Below are positions 1-5,731 of a DNA stretch of 5,731 bases, in pieces. The position numbers and the translations under genes were made by a program. Position 1 is the first letter of the stretch. The number at the start of each line of letters is the position of its first letter. The stretch comes from an uncultured Paracoccaceae bacterium (lineage in GTDB: Bacteria; Pseudomonadota; Alphaproteobacteria; Rhodobacterales; Rhodobacteraceae): the NCBI GenBank assembly GCA_913054485.1, contig CAJXHQ010000229.1, forward strand, positions 1-5,731. Direction: 5' to 3'. The notes under the pieces were generated by a model. It was not told where the DNA came from, did not search any database, and saw only the letters and a list, made by a program, of their open reading frames with translations.

Positions 1-7
1 CGCTAAA

Positions 8-27
8 CCCGGCCGCAGCTGGCCGGG
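8..27. terminator. Possible GC-rich hairpin terminator at window edge
   Basis: CCCGGCC and GGCCGGG form a perfect 7-bp stem around a 6-nt loop (GCAGCT). On the minus strand the stem is followed by TTTAG, a very short T run. On the plus strand no T run follows, but a TAA lies 2 nt before the stem. It could terminate a gene to the left that is outside the window. The strand and function are uncertain. Confidence 0.3.
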
Positions 28-207
28 CACACAATGGCGCAGCGGGCGGCCATGCAACCGCAATCGGCGGGCGGGCCGGCAGCGAGACTCCGCCTGCCAT
101 CTGCGGCCGCGCCACCCCGCACCGCGGCGAACCCGCCTTTAGCGCGGCAGGGGTGCCCTGCATTCGCCGGCTGCCCTTCAGGCGGCGCCTCTCGGCATGC
201 GGCATCA

Positions 208-230
208 GCGCCGGGCCGCAGGTCCGGCGC
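208..230. repeat. Inverted repeat in the hrpB leader
   Basis: GCGCCGG (208-214) and CCGGCGC (224-230) are perfect inverted repeats around a 9-nt loop, and a G-U pair could extend the stem by one. It lies about 130 nt ahead of the hrpB start. In DNA this GC-rich, some such stems are expected by chance, so a function is not established. Confidence 0.35.
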
Positions 231-261
231 GCGGCCCAAGGGGCGCAGGGCATCCTTGATG

Positions 262-294
262 CCCGCCCGCCGGGCGGGAGCGCTTGCCCGCAAG
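262..294. repeat. Tandem hairpins ahead of hrpB
   Basis: CCCGCCC (262-268) and GGGCGGG (272-278) pair around a 3-nt loop. Four bases later CTTG (283-286) and CAAG (291-294) pair around a 4-nt loop. The two adjacent stems would sit about 70-100 nt upstream of the hrpB start if the leader is transcribed. Neither is followed by a T run, so they do not look like a standard intrinsic terminator. Confidence 0.35.
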
Positions 295-362
295 GAAAAC
301 CCGGCCCCGCCAATGACGCGCCGGCGCTGGACGCCGCTGCCGCCTTTGGCGATAAGGCTGAC

Positions 363-2810
363 ATGACACGCCTTCCCATCGACGATGCCCTGCCCGATCT
401 GATCTCTGCCCTGCGCAAGCAGGGCCGCGCCGTGCTGCAGGCGCCTCCTGGGGCCGGCAAGACCACCAAAGTCCCGCTCGCCATGCTGGAGGCCGGCCTC
501 ACTCAGGGCCGCATCCTGATGCTGGAGCCGCGCCGTCTCGCCGCCCGCGCCGCCGCCGAACGCATGGCCGAAACGCTCGGCGAGAAACCGGGCCAGACCG
601 TCGGCTACCGCATCCGCGGCGAGGCGAAAATTTCGAAACAGACCCGTATCGAGGTGGTCACCGAAGGCATTCTCACCCGCATGCTGCAATCCGATCCGGA
701 CCTGCCCGGCGTGGGCGCGGTGATCTTTGATGAATTCCATGAACGCTCCCTCAACGCTGACCTTGGCCTGGCGCTCTGCCTCGAGGTGGCGGATGCGCTG
801 CGCGATGACCTGATCCTACTGGCGATGTCCGCCACCCTGGATGCAGACCCCGTGGGCAAGCTGATGGACGCACCTGTGGTAACCTCCGAAGGCCGCAGCT
901 TCCCGGTCGAAACCCGCTGGCTGGACAAGCCTCTTCCACCAAAGGCCCGGCGCGCTGATGCGCTGGCAGAACTGATCGTACAAGCCGAACGCGAGACCCG
1001 CCCGGCCGGCGGCGGCATCCTGGCCTTCCTGCCCGGCGAGGGCGAGATCCGGCGCGCCGCAGCTGCGCTGGCAAACCGCCTGCCCGGCAATTGCGAAATC
1101 CGGCCGCTCTACGGCGCGCTTCCCTTTGCCGAACAGCGCGCTGCAATCGAACCCGCCAAGACAGGCCGCAAGGTGGTTCTTGCGACCTCGATTGCTGAAA
1201 CCTCGCTTACCATCCGCGATGTGCGCGTGGTGGCGGACATGGGCCAGGCCCGGCGCGCGCGGTTTGACCCCGGCTCGGGCATGTCGCGGCTGGTCACCGA
1301 GAAAGTCACCCGCGCCGAGGCGACCCAGCGCCAAGGCCGCGCCGGGCGTGTCGCCGAGGGCACCTGCTACCGGCTCTGGACCAAGGGAGAAGAAGGCGCG
1401 CTGATGGGCTTCCCTCCGGCGGAGATCGAAGCCGCCGACCTCACCGGGCTGGCGCTGGAACTGGCACTCTGGGGGGCAGAGCCGCAAGACCTGCCTTTCC
1501 TCACCCCGCCACCCGAGGGCACGCTGGCCGAGGCACGGGCGCTGCTGGCGATGCTGGGCGCGCTGGACGGGCAAGGCCGCATCACGGAACACGGCCGCGC
1601 ACTGGCCGCCCTGCCCCTGCACCCGCGTCTGGGCCATATGCTGGCGGTGGCAGGCGGCAGCGCCGCGCCGCTTGCCGCCCTGCTGGCGGAACGCGACCCC
1701 CTGCGCGGTGCGCCCAGCGACCTGATGCTGCGGCTCGAGGCGTTGCGGGACGTCAAAACCTTCCAGCGCCGCCGCCCGCACCAGGTGAACATCCCCGCCC
1801 TGCAGCGCATCAAGGCAGAAGCAAAACGGCTGGCGCGCCAGGCAGGCGCGGCCAAAGCGGACCCCGGCCCTGCGGCATTGGCAGCCCTCGCCTACCCCGA
1901 CCGGATCGGCCAGCGCCGCAAGGGCGACGTGCCGCGCTACGTGCTGTCGGGCGGCAAAGGGGCTGTGCTGGAGCCCGGCGACGTGCTGGCCGGCGCCCCG
2001 TTCATCGTGGCGCTGGATACTGACGGCAACCCGCGCGAGGCGAAGATCCGCATGGCGGTGCAGATCAGCCAGGGCGAGATCCGCGAGCTGTTCGAGGATC
2101 AGATCGCCTGGGAAGACCTCTGCGAGTGGTCCAAGCGCGACCGCCGGGTGCTGGCCCGCCGGCAGGAACGGCTGGGGGCCGTGGTGCTTGAGGACCGGAT
2201 CCGGAAAGATGCGCCTTCAGATGCGGTGGCAACAGCCATGCTGGACGGTGTGCGTGATCTTGGCATCCGGCTCAAGGGCGCCGCAGGCCGGCTTGCTGCG
2301 CGGGTCGAACTGGTGCGCGCCGAAGGGCATGAGTTGCCGGACTTCACGCACGAAGGCCTCACCGCCTCGATCGAAGACTGGCTGCTGCCAATGCTGACCG
2401 GCGTGCGCAACGCCGAGGACTGGAAACGCTTCGACCTGCTGCCCGCCCTGAAGGCGGCACTCAGCTGGGAGCAGACGCAGATCCTGGACTGCGAGGCACC
2501 CGGGCATTTTAAAACCCCGCTGGGCCGCAAGATCCCCATCGATTACGCCAGCGGCGGGCCAGAGATCTCGGTGCGCCTGCAGGAGATGTTCGGCGTCACG
2601 CGGCATCCCGCCAGCGCCGGTGTGCCGCTGAAAGTGACGCTGCTGTCCCCTGCCCAGCGCCCGATCCAGATCACCCGCGACCTGCCCGGCTTCTGGTCCG
2701 GCTCTTATGCGGATGTGAGGAAGGACATGCGCGCGCAATACCCCAGGCACCCCTGGCCGGAAGACCCCACTCAGGAAGACCCCACCCTGCGCGCAAACCG
2801 CCGCAAATGA
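363..2810 (+). CDS. hrpB: ATP-dependent RNA helicase HrpB (DEAH-type)
   Basis: This is a complete 815-aa superfamily 2 DExH-box helicase, the usual HrpB length. It is expected to use ATP hydrolysis to unwind or remodel RNA in the cytoplasm, although the physiological substrate of bacterial HrpB is poorly defined. Visible motifs in order are: motif I APPGAGKTT (residues 27-35), motif Ia LEPRRLAAR (54-62), motif II DEFH (123-126), motif III SATLD (156-160), motif IV around AFLPGEGEI (221-229), motif V ATSIAETSLTIRDV (274-287) and motif VI QRQGRAGR (322-329). An HA2-like helical region follows (about 385-465). The HrpB-specific C-terminal domain occupies about 680-800 and ends in the family-typical YPRHPWPEDP. 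The ATG at 363 is chosen because MTRLPIDDALPDL matches the normal HrpB N-terminus 20-odd residues before motif I. A weak AAGG lies 5 nt upstream. All catalytic motifs are intact. The gene is convergent with the SDR gene downstream. Confidence 0.96.
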   Translation: MTRLPIDDALPDLISALRKQGRAVLQAPPGAGKTTKVPLAMLEAGLTQGRILMLEPRRLAARAAAERMAETLGEKPGQTVGYRIRGEAKISKQTRIEVVTEGILTRMLQSDPDLPGVGAVIFDEFHERSLNADLGLALCLEVADALRDDLILLAMSATLDADPVGKLMDAPVVTSEGRSFPVETRWLDKPLPPKARRADALAELIVQAERETRPAGGGILAFLPGEGEIRRAAAALANRLPGNCEIRPLYGALPFAEQRAAIEPAKTGRKVVLATSIAETSLTIRDVRVVADMGQARRARFDPGSGMSRLVTEKVTRAEATQRQGRAGRVAEGTCYRLWTKGEEGALMGFPPAEIEAADLTGLALELALWGAEPQDLPFLTPPPEGTLAEARALLAMLGALDGQGRITEHGRALAALPLHPRLGHMLAVAGGSAAPLAALLAERDPLRGAPSDLMLRLEALRDVKTFQRRRPHQVNIPALQRIKAEAKRLARQAGAAKADPGPAALAALAYPDRIGQRRKGDVPRYVLSGGKGAVLEPGDVLAGAPFIVALDTDGNPREAKIRMAVQISQGEIRELFEDQIAWEDLCEWSKRDRRVLARRQERLGAVVLEDRIRKDAPSDAVATAMLDGVRDLGIRLKGAAGRLAARVELVRAEGHELPDFTHEGLTASIEDWLLPMLTGVRNAEDWKRFDLLPALKAALSWEQTQILDCEAPGHFKTPLGRKIPIDYASGGPEISVRLQEMFGVTRHPASAGVPLKVTLLSPAQRPIQITRDLPGFWSGSYADVRKDMRAQYPRHPWPEDPTQEDPTLRANRRK

Positions 2811-2819
2811 CGCGCCGGC

Positions 2820-2839
2820 CGCAGCGCGCCAGCGCTGCG
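2820..2839. terminator. Stem-loop between convergent hrpB and SDR genes
   Basis: CGCAGCGC and GCGCTGCG form a perfect 8-bp stem closed by a GCCA tetraloop. It lies 10 nt after the hrpB stop and 27 nt beyond the SDR stop, so it could end transcription from both sides. No T run follows on either strand, so it may work with Rho, protect 3' ends, or be a weak terminator. Confidence 0.5.
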
Positions 2840-2865
2840 ATGCCCAACGGCTGGAGCCCCCCCTC

Positions 2866-3582
2866 CTATTTGCGCAACGCAGGCAGACCGATCCCTGTCG
2901 CCTCAAAGCCGCCATCGGCGGCCAGGATCTGACCGGTGATGAAACTGGCCTTATCCGACAGCAGGAAGTTCACCGCCGCGGCGATCTCCTCCTCGCTGCC
3001 ATACCGGTTCAGCGGCAGCGCGTCGTGGTAGGCGTCGATGATGTCCCGCGAATGGACCGCCATCGCCAGCTTGGTCGCCACTGGCCCCGGAGCCACCGCA
3101 TTGACGCGGATGCCAATCTCGCCCAGCTCCGCCTTGGAGGTGCCATAGGCGACGCGCAGCGTGCTGGCACGCAGGCCGGAGATCGAGGTGATGTTCACCA
3201 CCGCGCCGCCGCCCTCCGCCGCCAGCAGCCCGGTGAAGGCCTGGGTCATCAGGAAGGGGCCGTCCAGATTGGTCTCCATCACCCGGCGCCAGCGTTCAAA
3301 TGTGGTCTCGCGGATCGGGCCGAAATCGGCGACGCCCGCATTGTTCACCAGCCCGTCCAGCCGCCCGCAGACCGCCTGCACCTCCCGCACCGCGCGCTCC
3401 ACGTCTGCGGCAATGGAGACATCGGCATCAATCGCCAGCGCTTCCGGCAGCGCTTCCGCAGCGGCGGCCAGCGCTTCGCTGTCCCGGTCCAGCAGCGCAA
3501 CCTGCCAGCCCTCTGCCGCCAGCCCCTTGGCCGTGGCCAGCCCGATGCCGCGTGCAGCCCCTGTAATAAGTGCCGTCTTCAT
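2866..3582 (-). CDS. Short-chain dehydrogenase/reductase with a shortened helix after the active site
   Basis: This is a classical-type SDR oxidoreductase of 238 aa; classical SDRs are usually about 245-255. Visible family features are the Rossmann glycine motif TGAARGIG (residues 7-14), LDRD at the end of strand beta-2 (D32 suggests NAD rather than NADP), DADV (52-55), NNAG (80-83), N105 of the catalytic tetrad, S133, and the YGTSK motif with Y146 and K150. IRVNAVAPGPV follows at 158-168. The substrate cannot be told from sequence. The odd point is that only seven residues separate K150 from IRVN, where classical members such as FabG have about 18, so roughly 11 residues of the helix carrying the catalytic Lys appear to be missing in frame. 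The protein may be impaired or misassembled. ATG 3582 is preferred over an in-frame upstream ATG at 3615 because it begins the Rossmann strand directly and has a good Shine-Dalgarno sequence. Confidence 0.9.
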   Translation of the reverse strand: MKTALITGAARGIGLATAKGLAAEGWQVALLDRDSEALAAAAEALPEALAIDADVSIAADVERAVREVQAVCGRLDGLVNNAGVADFGPIRETTFERWRRVMETNLDGPFLMTQAFTGLLAAEGGGAVVNITSISGLRASTLRVAYGTSKAELGEIGIRVNAVAPGPVATKLAMAVHSRDIIDAYHDALPLNRYGSEEEIAAAVNFLLSDKASFITGQILAADGGFEATGIGLPALRK

Positions 3583-3588
3583 CCCTCT

Positions 3589-3594
3589 TCCCTT
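3589..3594 (-). promoter_or_regulatory. Ribosome binding site deciding the SDR start
   Basis: On the minus strand AAGGGA lies 6 nt before the ATG at 3582, inside a purine-only run that reaches the start codon. This spacing supports 3582 as the start and argues against the in-frame ATG at 3615, which would add 11 residues and place this purine tract inside the coding region. Confidence 0.7.
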
Positions 3595-3643
3595 TCCAGA
3601 TATCAGGTTTTGCAACAGGTTAGTTCAAATCCCGCTCATCGCC

Positions 3644-3671
3644 TTGTCATTCCTGCTTCCAACTGTATATT
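3644..3671 (+). promoter_or_regulatory. Sigma70-type promoter for the Nudix gene
   Basis: TTGTCA (3644-3649, 5 of 6 to the -35 consensus) and TATATT (3666-3671, 5 of 6 to the -10 consensus) are separated by 16 bp. They sit in the AT-richer 150-bp gap between the divergent SDR and Nudix starts. Transcription would begin near 3678 and leave an untranslated leader of about 55 nt before ATG 3733. An 11-bp palindrome overlaps the -10. I found no equally good promoter pointing toward the SDR gene. Confidence 0.55.
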
Positions 3672-3679
3672 CACTGAAT
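3669..3679. promoter_or_regulatory. Small palindrome over the Nudix -10 and start region
   Basis: ATTCA and TGAAT form a perfect 5-bp inverted repeat around a central C, overlapping the end of the proposed -10 and the expected transcription start. The position is right for a repressor operator and it lies between divergent genes. The motif is short and matches no operator I can name. Confidence 0.25.
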
Positions 3680-3732
3680 CCTAACCGACCCAAGAGAAGT
3701 TGCGCGCCCGCAGAAGGTGCCGAGCAGTCAAG

Positions 3733-4191
3733 ATGAATCGTGTGATCACCCAGGCCTGGGAGGAAATCCTCCGCCCCATGCTGAAGCGCCCGCTGCGCCT
3801 TCAGGTGGCAGCGCTGTGCTACCGCCAGACCGAAGGCGGCACGGATGTTCTGATGATCACCAGCCGCGGCACCGGACGCTGGATCCTGCCCAAGGGCTGG
3901 CCGATGGACGGCAAGAACGGCGCCCAATCCGCACTGCAGGAAGCCTGGGAAGAGGCCGGCGTGAAACAGGCCGAGGTTCTGGGCGCGCCGATCGGGCGCT
4001 ATGAATACGACAAGCGCCTCTCGCACGGAGTCGAGGAGCGGGTGGAAACGCTGGTCTATTCTGCAAAAGTCATGGAACTCAGCACTGACTACCCGGAACG
4101 CCACCAGCGCAAGCGCAAGTGGATGCGGGCCGAGGCGGCGGCCAATAAGGTGCAGGAACCGCAGCTGAAGGCGCTTCTGCGCCAACTGTAA
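3733..4191 (+). CDS. Nudix hydrolase, DIPP-like branch
   Basis: This is a complete 152-aa single-domain Nudix protein, predicted to hydrolyse a nucleoside-diphosphate-linked or related pyrophosphate compound with divalent metal. The Nudix box runs from G55 to V77, introduced by WILPKGWPMDG and ending EAWEEAGV. The metal-binding glutamates E70, E73 and E74 are present. Two consensus positions differ: K61 stands where the first Glu of GX5E normally is, and Q69 replaces the Arg of REUXEE. The tail with RKRKWM (126-131), followed by an A-rich helix and EPQLKALL, resembles diphosphoinositol-polyphosphate-phosphohydrolase-like Nudix proteins, but the real substrate is unknown. ATG 3733 is chosen because MNRVITQAWEEILRPM looks like a natural start. 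Its ribosome site is weak (AGAAGG, 15 nt away). A TTG at 3700 is the alternative, adding 11 Arg-rich residues. The stop codon lies inside the Pho box of the next gene. Confidence 0.9.
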   Translation: MNRVITQAWEEILRPMLKRPLRLQVAALCYRQTEGGTDVLMITSRGTGRWILPKGWPMDGKNGAQSALQEAWEEAGVKQAEVLGAPIGRYEYDKRLSHGVEERVETLVYSAKVMELSTDYPERHQRKRKWMRAEAAANKVQEPQLKALLRQL

Positions 4192-4214
4192 CGGCAATGT
4201 AACAGATTTGTGAC
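4186..4214 (+). promoter_or_regulatory. Triple Pho box (PhoB binding site) upstream of pit
   Basis: Three direct 7-bp repeats, CTGTAAC (4186-4192), ATGTAAC (4197-4203) and TTGTGAC (4208-4214), are separated by exactly 4 bp each, an 11-bp helical period. All share TGTRAC. This matches the known Pho box architecture of 7-bp CTGTCAY-like units with 4-bp spacers, which PhoB binds in tandem. The first unit contains the TAA stop of the Nudix gene (4189-4191). The array ends 70 bp before the pit start. No good -10 lies 10 bp downstream, as it would in classical activated promoters, so the sign of regulation is open. PhoB activates many Pi genes but is reported to repress pit in Sinorhizobium. Confidence 0.75.
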
Positions 4215-4230
4215 GGAATCTCTTGCGCGA

Positions 4231-4246
4231 AGCCGGTGCGACGGCT
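4231..4246. repeat. Small inverted repeat in the Nudix-pit gap
   Basis: AGCCG and CGGCT pair around a 6-nt loop just beyond the Pho box. It could be a weak transcript end for the Nudix gene or part of the pit leader. With a 5-bp stem and no T run the evidence is thin. Confidence 0.25.
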
Positions 4247-4284
4247 AGGCGCGTTCCGAACTTAGATTCTCCGGGAACAAAACT

Positions 4285-5731
4285 ATGACCGAGACCGGGC
4301 CGCGCCCTCCGTATAAAACCCTTGATAGCGATCTGAACCGCATTTCGCAGCTGGAGTCGGCCACCGCCTATGTCTCCCGCCCGCTGGTGGCACCTGGCAT
4401 CGCACTGGCCTTCATCGTCATGGCTGGTGTCGCCGCTGCCACAATGCTGGGCACGGACTCCTTCAATCTGGTCATTGTCCTGGCCGCCGCCTGCGGCGCC
4501 TATATGGCGATCAACATCGGCGCCAATGACGTGGCCAACAACATGGGACCCGCCGTGGGTGCCAATGCGCTGACCATGGGCGGAGCCATCGCCATTGCCG
4601 CAATTTTCGAAAGTGCCGGCGCGCTGCTGGCAGGCGGCGACGTGGTCTCGACCATTTCCAAGGGCATCATTGATCCCTCCGGCATGGCCGAGGCCAGCAC
4701 CTTTATCTGGGCCATGATGGCAGCGCTGATTTCCTCGGCGCTCTGGGTGAACCTTGCCACCTGGGTCGGTGCGCCGGTCTCCACAACTCACTCGGTTGTG
4801 GGCGGCGTGATGGGTGCCGGTATTGCCGCGGCCGGTTTCACTGCGGTGAACTGGGCCACGATGAGCAAGATCGCCGCCAGCTGGGTGATCTCGCCCGTTC
4901 TGGGCGGCGTCATTGCAGCGCTGTTCCTGGCGCTGATCAAGTCGCGTATCGTCTACCAGGAGGACAAGATTGCCGCGGCGCGCAAATGGGTGCCGATCCT
5001 GGTCGGCATCATGGCCGCCGCCTTTGCCTCCTACCTGGCGCTGAAGGGGCTGAAGAAGATCGTCAAGATTGACATTCAGGCCGCGCTGATGATCGGCGTC
5101 GCCGTGGGCATCCTGAGCTGGCTGGTGACCATCCCGCTGATCAGGAAACAGTCCGAAGGGCTGGAGAACCGCAACAAGTCCCTGAAGGTGCTGTTCGGCA
5201 TTCCGCTGGTGATCTCTGCCGCGCTGCTGTCTTTTGCCCATGGCGCCAATGACGTGGCCAATGCGGTCGGCCCGCTGGCGGCCATTGTGCACACGGCCGA
5301 GTTCGGCGATTTTGCCGCCAAGGTGACGATCCCGACCTGGGTGATGGTGATCGGCGCCTTCGGCATCTCCTTCGGCCTGTTCCTGTTCGGCCCGAAACTG
5401 ATCCGCATGGTCGGCAGCCAAATTACCAAGCTGAACGCCATGCGTGCCTACTGCGTGTCGCTGTCGGCGGCGATCACCGTGATCGTGGCCTCCTGGCTGG
5501 GCCTGCCGGTGTCCTCGACCCATATCGCCGTGGGTGCGGTCTTCGGCGTTGGCTTCTTCCGGGAATGGTACGTGGAACGCCGCATCCAGAAGAACCTGTC
5601 CGACCGCAAGGAATACAAGCGTGTCGGCCCCGAAGAACGCCGCCGCCGCAAGCTGGTGCGCCGCAGCCACTTCATGACCATCGCCGCCGCCTGGGTCATC
5701 ACCGTGCCGGCCGCAGCCTTCATGTCGGGCA
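4285..5731 (+). CDS. pit: PiT-family inorganic phosphate transporter (3' end cut by window)
   Basis: The visible 482 residues are nearly a full-length PiT (PHO4 family) inner-membrane symporter, which imports inorganic phosphate, often as a metal-phosphate complex, with H+ or Na+. The frame is open to the window edge and probably lacks only a short C-terminus. The family's internal duplication is clear: GANDVANNMGPAVGA (79-93) is mirrored by GANDVANAVGPLAA (320-333), and GAPVSTTHSVVGG (162-174) by GLPVSSTHIAVGA (406-418). Hydrophobic segments occur near 35-56, 62-77, 95-116, 139-160, 165-185, 197-219, 234-253, 265-285, 303-318, 349-369, 388-404, 408-425 and 463-480. A soluble N-terminal leader of about 30 residues and an Arg/Lys-rich loop (about 430-460) precede the first and last segments. 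ATG 4285 is the only sensible start: a weak GGGA lies 8 nt upstream and an in-frame TAG at 4246 excludes earlier ones. It is transcribed in the same direction as the Nudix gene but has its own Pho box. Confidence 0.95.
   Translation, partial: MTETGPRPPYKTLDSDLNRISQLESATAYVSRPLVAPGIALAFIVMAGVAAATMLGTDSFNLVIVLAAACGAYMAINIGANDVANNMGPAVGANALTMGGAIAIAAIFESAGALLAGGDVVSTISKGIIDPSGMAEASTFIWAMMAALISSALWVNLATWVGAPVSTTHSVVGGVMGAGIAAAGFTAVNWATMSKIAASWVISPVLGGVIAALFLALIKSRIVYQEDKIAAARKWVPILVGIMAAAFASYLALKGLKKIVKIDIQAALMIGVAVGILSWLVTIPLIRKQSEGLENRNKSLKVLFGIPLVISAALLSFAHGANDVANAVGPLAAIVHTAEFGDFAAKVTIPTWVMVIGAFGISFGLFLFGPKLIRMVGSQITKLNAMRAYCVSLSAAITVIVASWLGLPVSSTHIAVGAVFGVGFFREWYVERRIQKNLSDRKEYKRVGPEERRRRKLVRRSHFMTIAAAWVITVPAAAFMSG

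Larger units (their letters stand above)
1..362. other. GC-rich non-coding leader upstream of hrpB
   Basis: I see no supportable gene in this stretch. It is extremely GC-rich. The short open frames across it on both strands encode low-complexity Ala/Arg/Pro/Gly-rich peptides typical of chance frames in high-GC DNA. A TAA at 4-6 could be the stop of a plus-strand gene lying to the left, but only one codon of it is visible, so this is a guess. Three perfect 7-bp inverted repeats with short loops (8-27, 208-230, 262-278) and a smaller one (283-294) are the only structure I can point to. An in-frame GTG at 153 would add 70 residues to HrpB. That extension is compositionally odd and precedes a normal HrpB N-terminus, so I treat it as untranslated. 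Confidence 0.6.

Noticed and set aside
153..362. GTG start that would extend HrpB by 70 residues
   Set aside because: The added residues are low-complexity and unlike any HrpB N-terminus, while ATG 363 gives the normal start and the normal length.
34..366. 110-codon plus-strand frame ahead of hrpB
   Set aside because: It is Ala/Pro/Arg-rich low-complexity sequence without a clear ribosome site, and it ends just inside hrpB. It looks like chance in very GC-rich DNA.
3..1781. Long minus-strand open frames opposite hrpB (3-740 and 816-1781)
   Set aside because: They are compositionally biased antisense shadows of the HrpB frame, with no recognisable protein family.
3604..3621. CAGGTT direct repeat (3604-3609 and 3616-3621) upstream of the SDR start
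   Set aside because: It is only 6 bp, occurs twice with no known binding-site match, and is within chance expectation.
3025..3736. Plus-strand frames opposite the SDR gene (3025-3684, 3161-3736)
   Set aside because: The minus strand encodes unambiguous SDR motifs. The plus-strand products have no family features and run through the promoter region.
3625..5670. A 681-codon open frame on the minus strand, the longest complete one in the 3' half
   Set aside because: It lies opposite the Nudix and PiT genes, and its product is His/Gly/Asp/Gln-rich with no domain pattern. The plus-strand frames encode clear family motifs, so this is the antisense shadow of high-GC coding DNA.

Overview
The window is a high-GC bacterial chromosome segment that reads like an alphaproteobacterium, most likely the Roseobacter group of Rhodobacteraceae. 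This placement rests on codon bias, the sequence style of the HrpB, Nudix and PiT proteins, and the long N-terminal leader and Arg-rich cytosolic loop of the phosphate transporter. It is inferred from protein style and not proven. Four protein genes are visible and none of them is a mobile element, phage or CRISPR component.

Layout: positions 1-362 are a very GC-rich stretch with no convincing gene but several perfect GC hairpins. Positions 363-2810 (+) encode the ATP-dependent RNA helicase HrpB, complete at 815 aa. A short convergent gap (2811-2865) holds an 8-bp stem-loop. Positions 2866-3582 (-) encode a short-chain dehydrogenase/reductase (SDR), 238 aa, which appears to lack about 11 residues directly after its catalytic Tyr/Lys. 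A 150-bp divergent, AT-richer promoter region follows. Positions 3733-4191 (+) encode a Nudix hydrolase of 152 aa. Positions 4285-5731 (+) encode a PiT-type inorganic phosphate transporter, cut off by the window edge after 482 residues.

The clearest regulatory signal is a three-unit Pho box: three 7-bp repeats carrying TGTRAC at an exact 11-bp period (4186-4214). It overlaps the stop codon of the Nudix gene and lies about 70 bp ahead of the PiT start. This suggests that PhoB controls the transporter separately from the Nudix gene. A good sigma70-type promoter (TTGTCA, 16 bp, TATATT) precedes the Nudix gene. The Nudix-PiT pair has a plausible phosphate theme, because the Nudix protein resembles the diphosphoinositol-polyphosphate-phosphohydrolase-like branch. 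HrpB and the SDR have no obvious functional link to it.

I see no undescribed multi-gene system here. The two observations most worth following up are the triple Pho box on pit and the internal SDR deletion.
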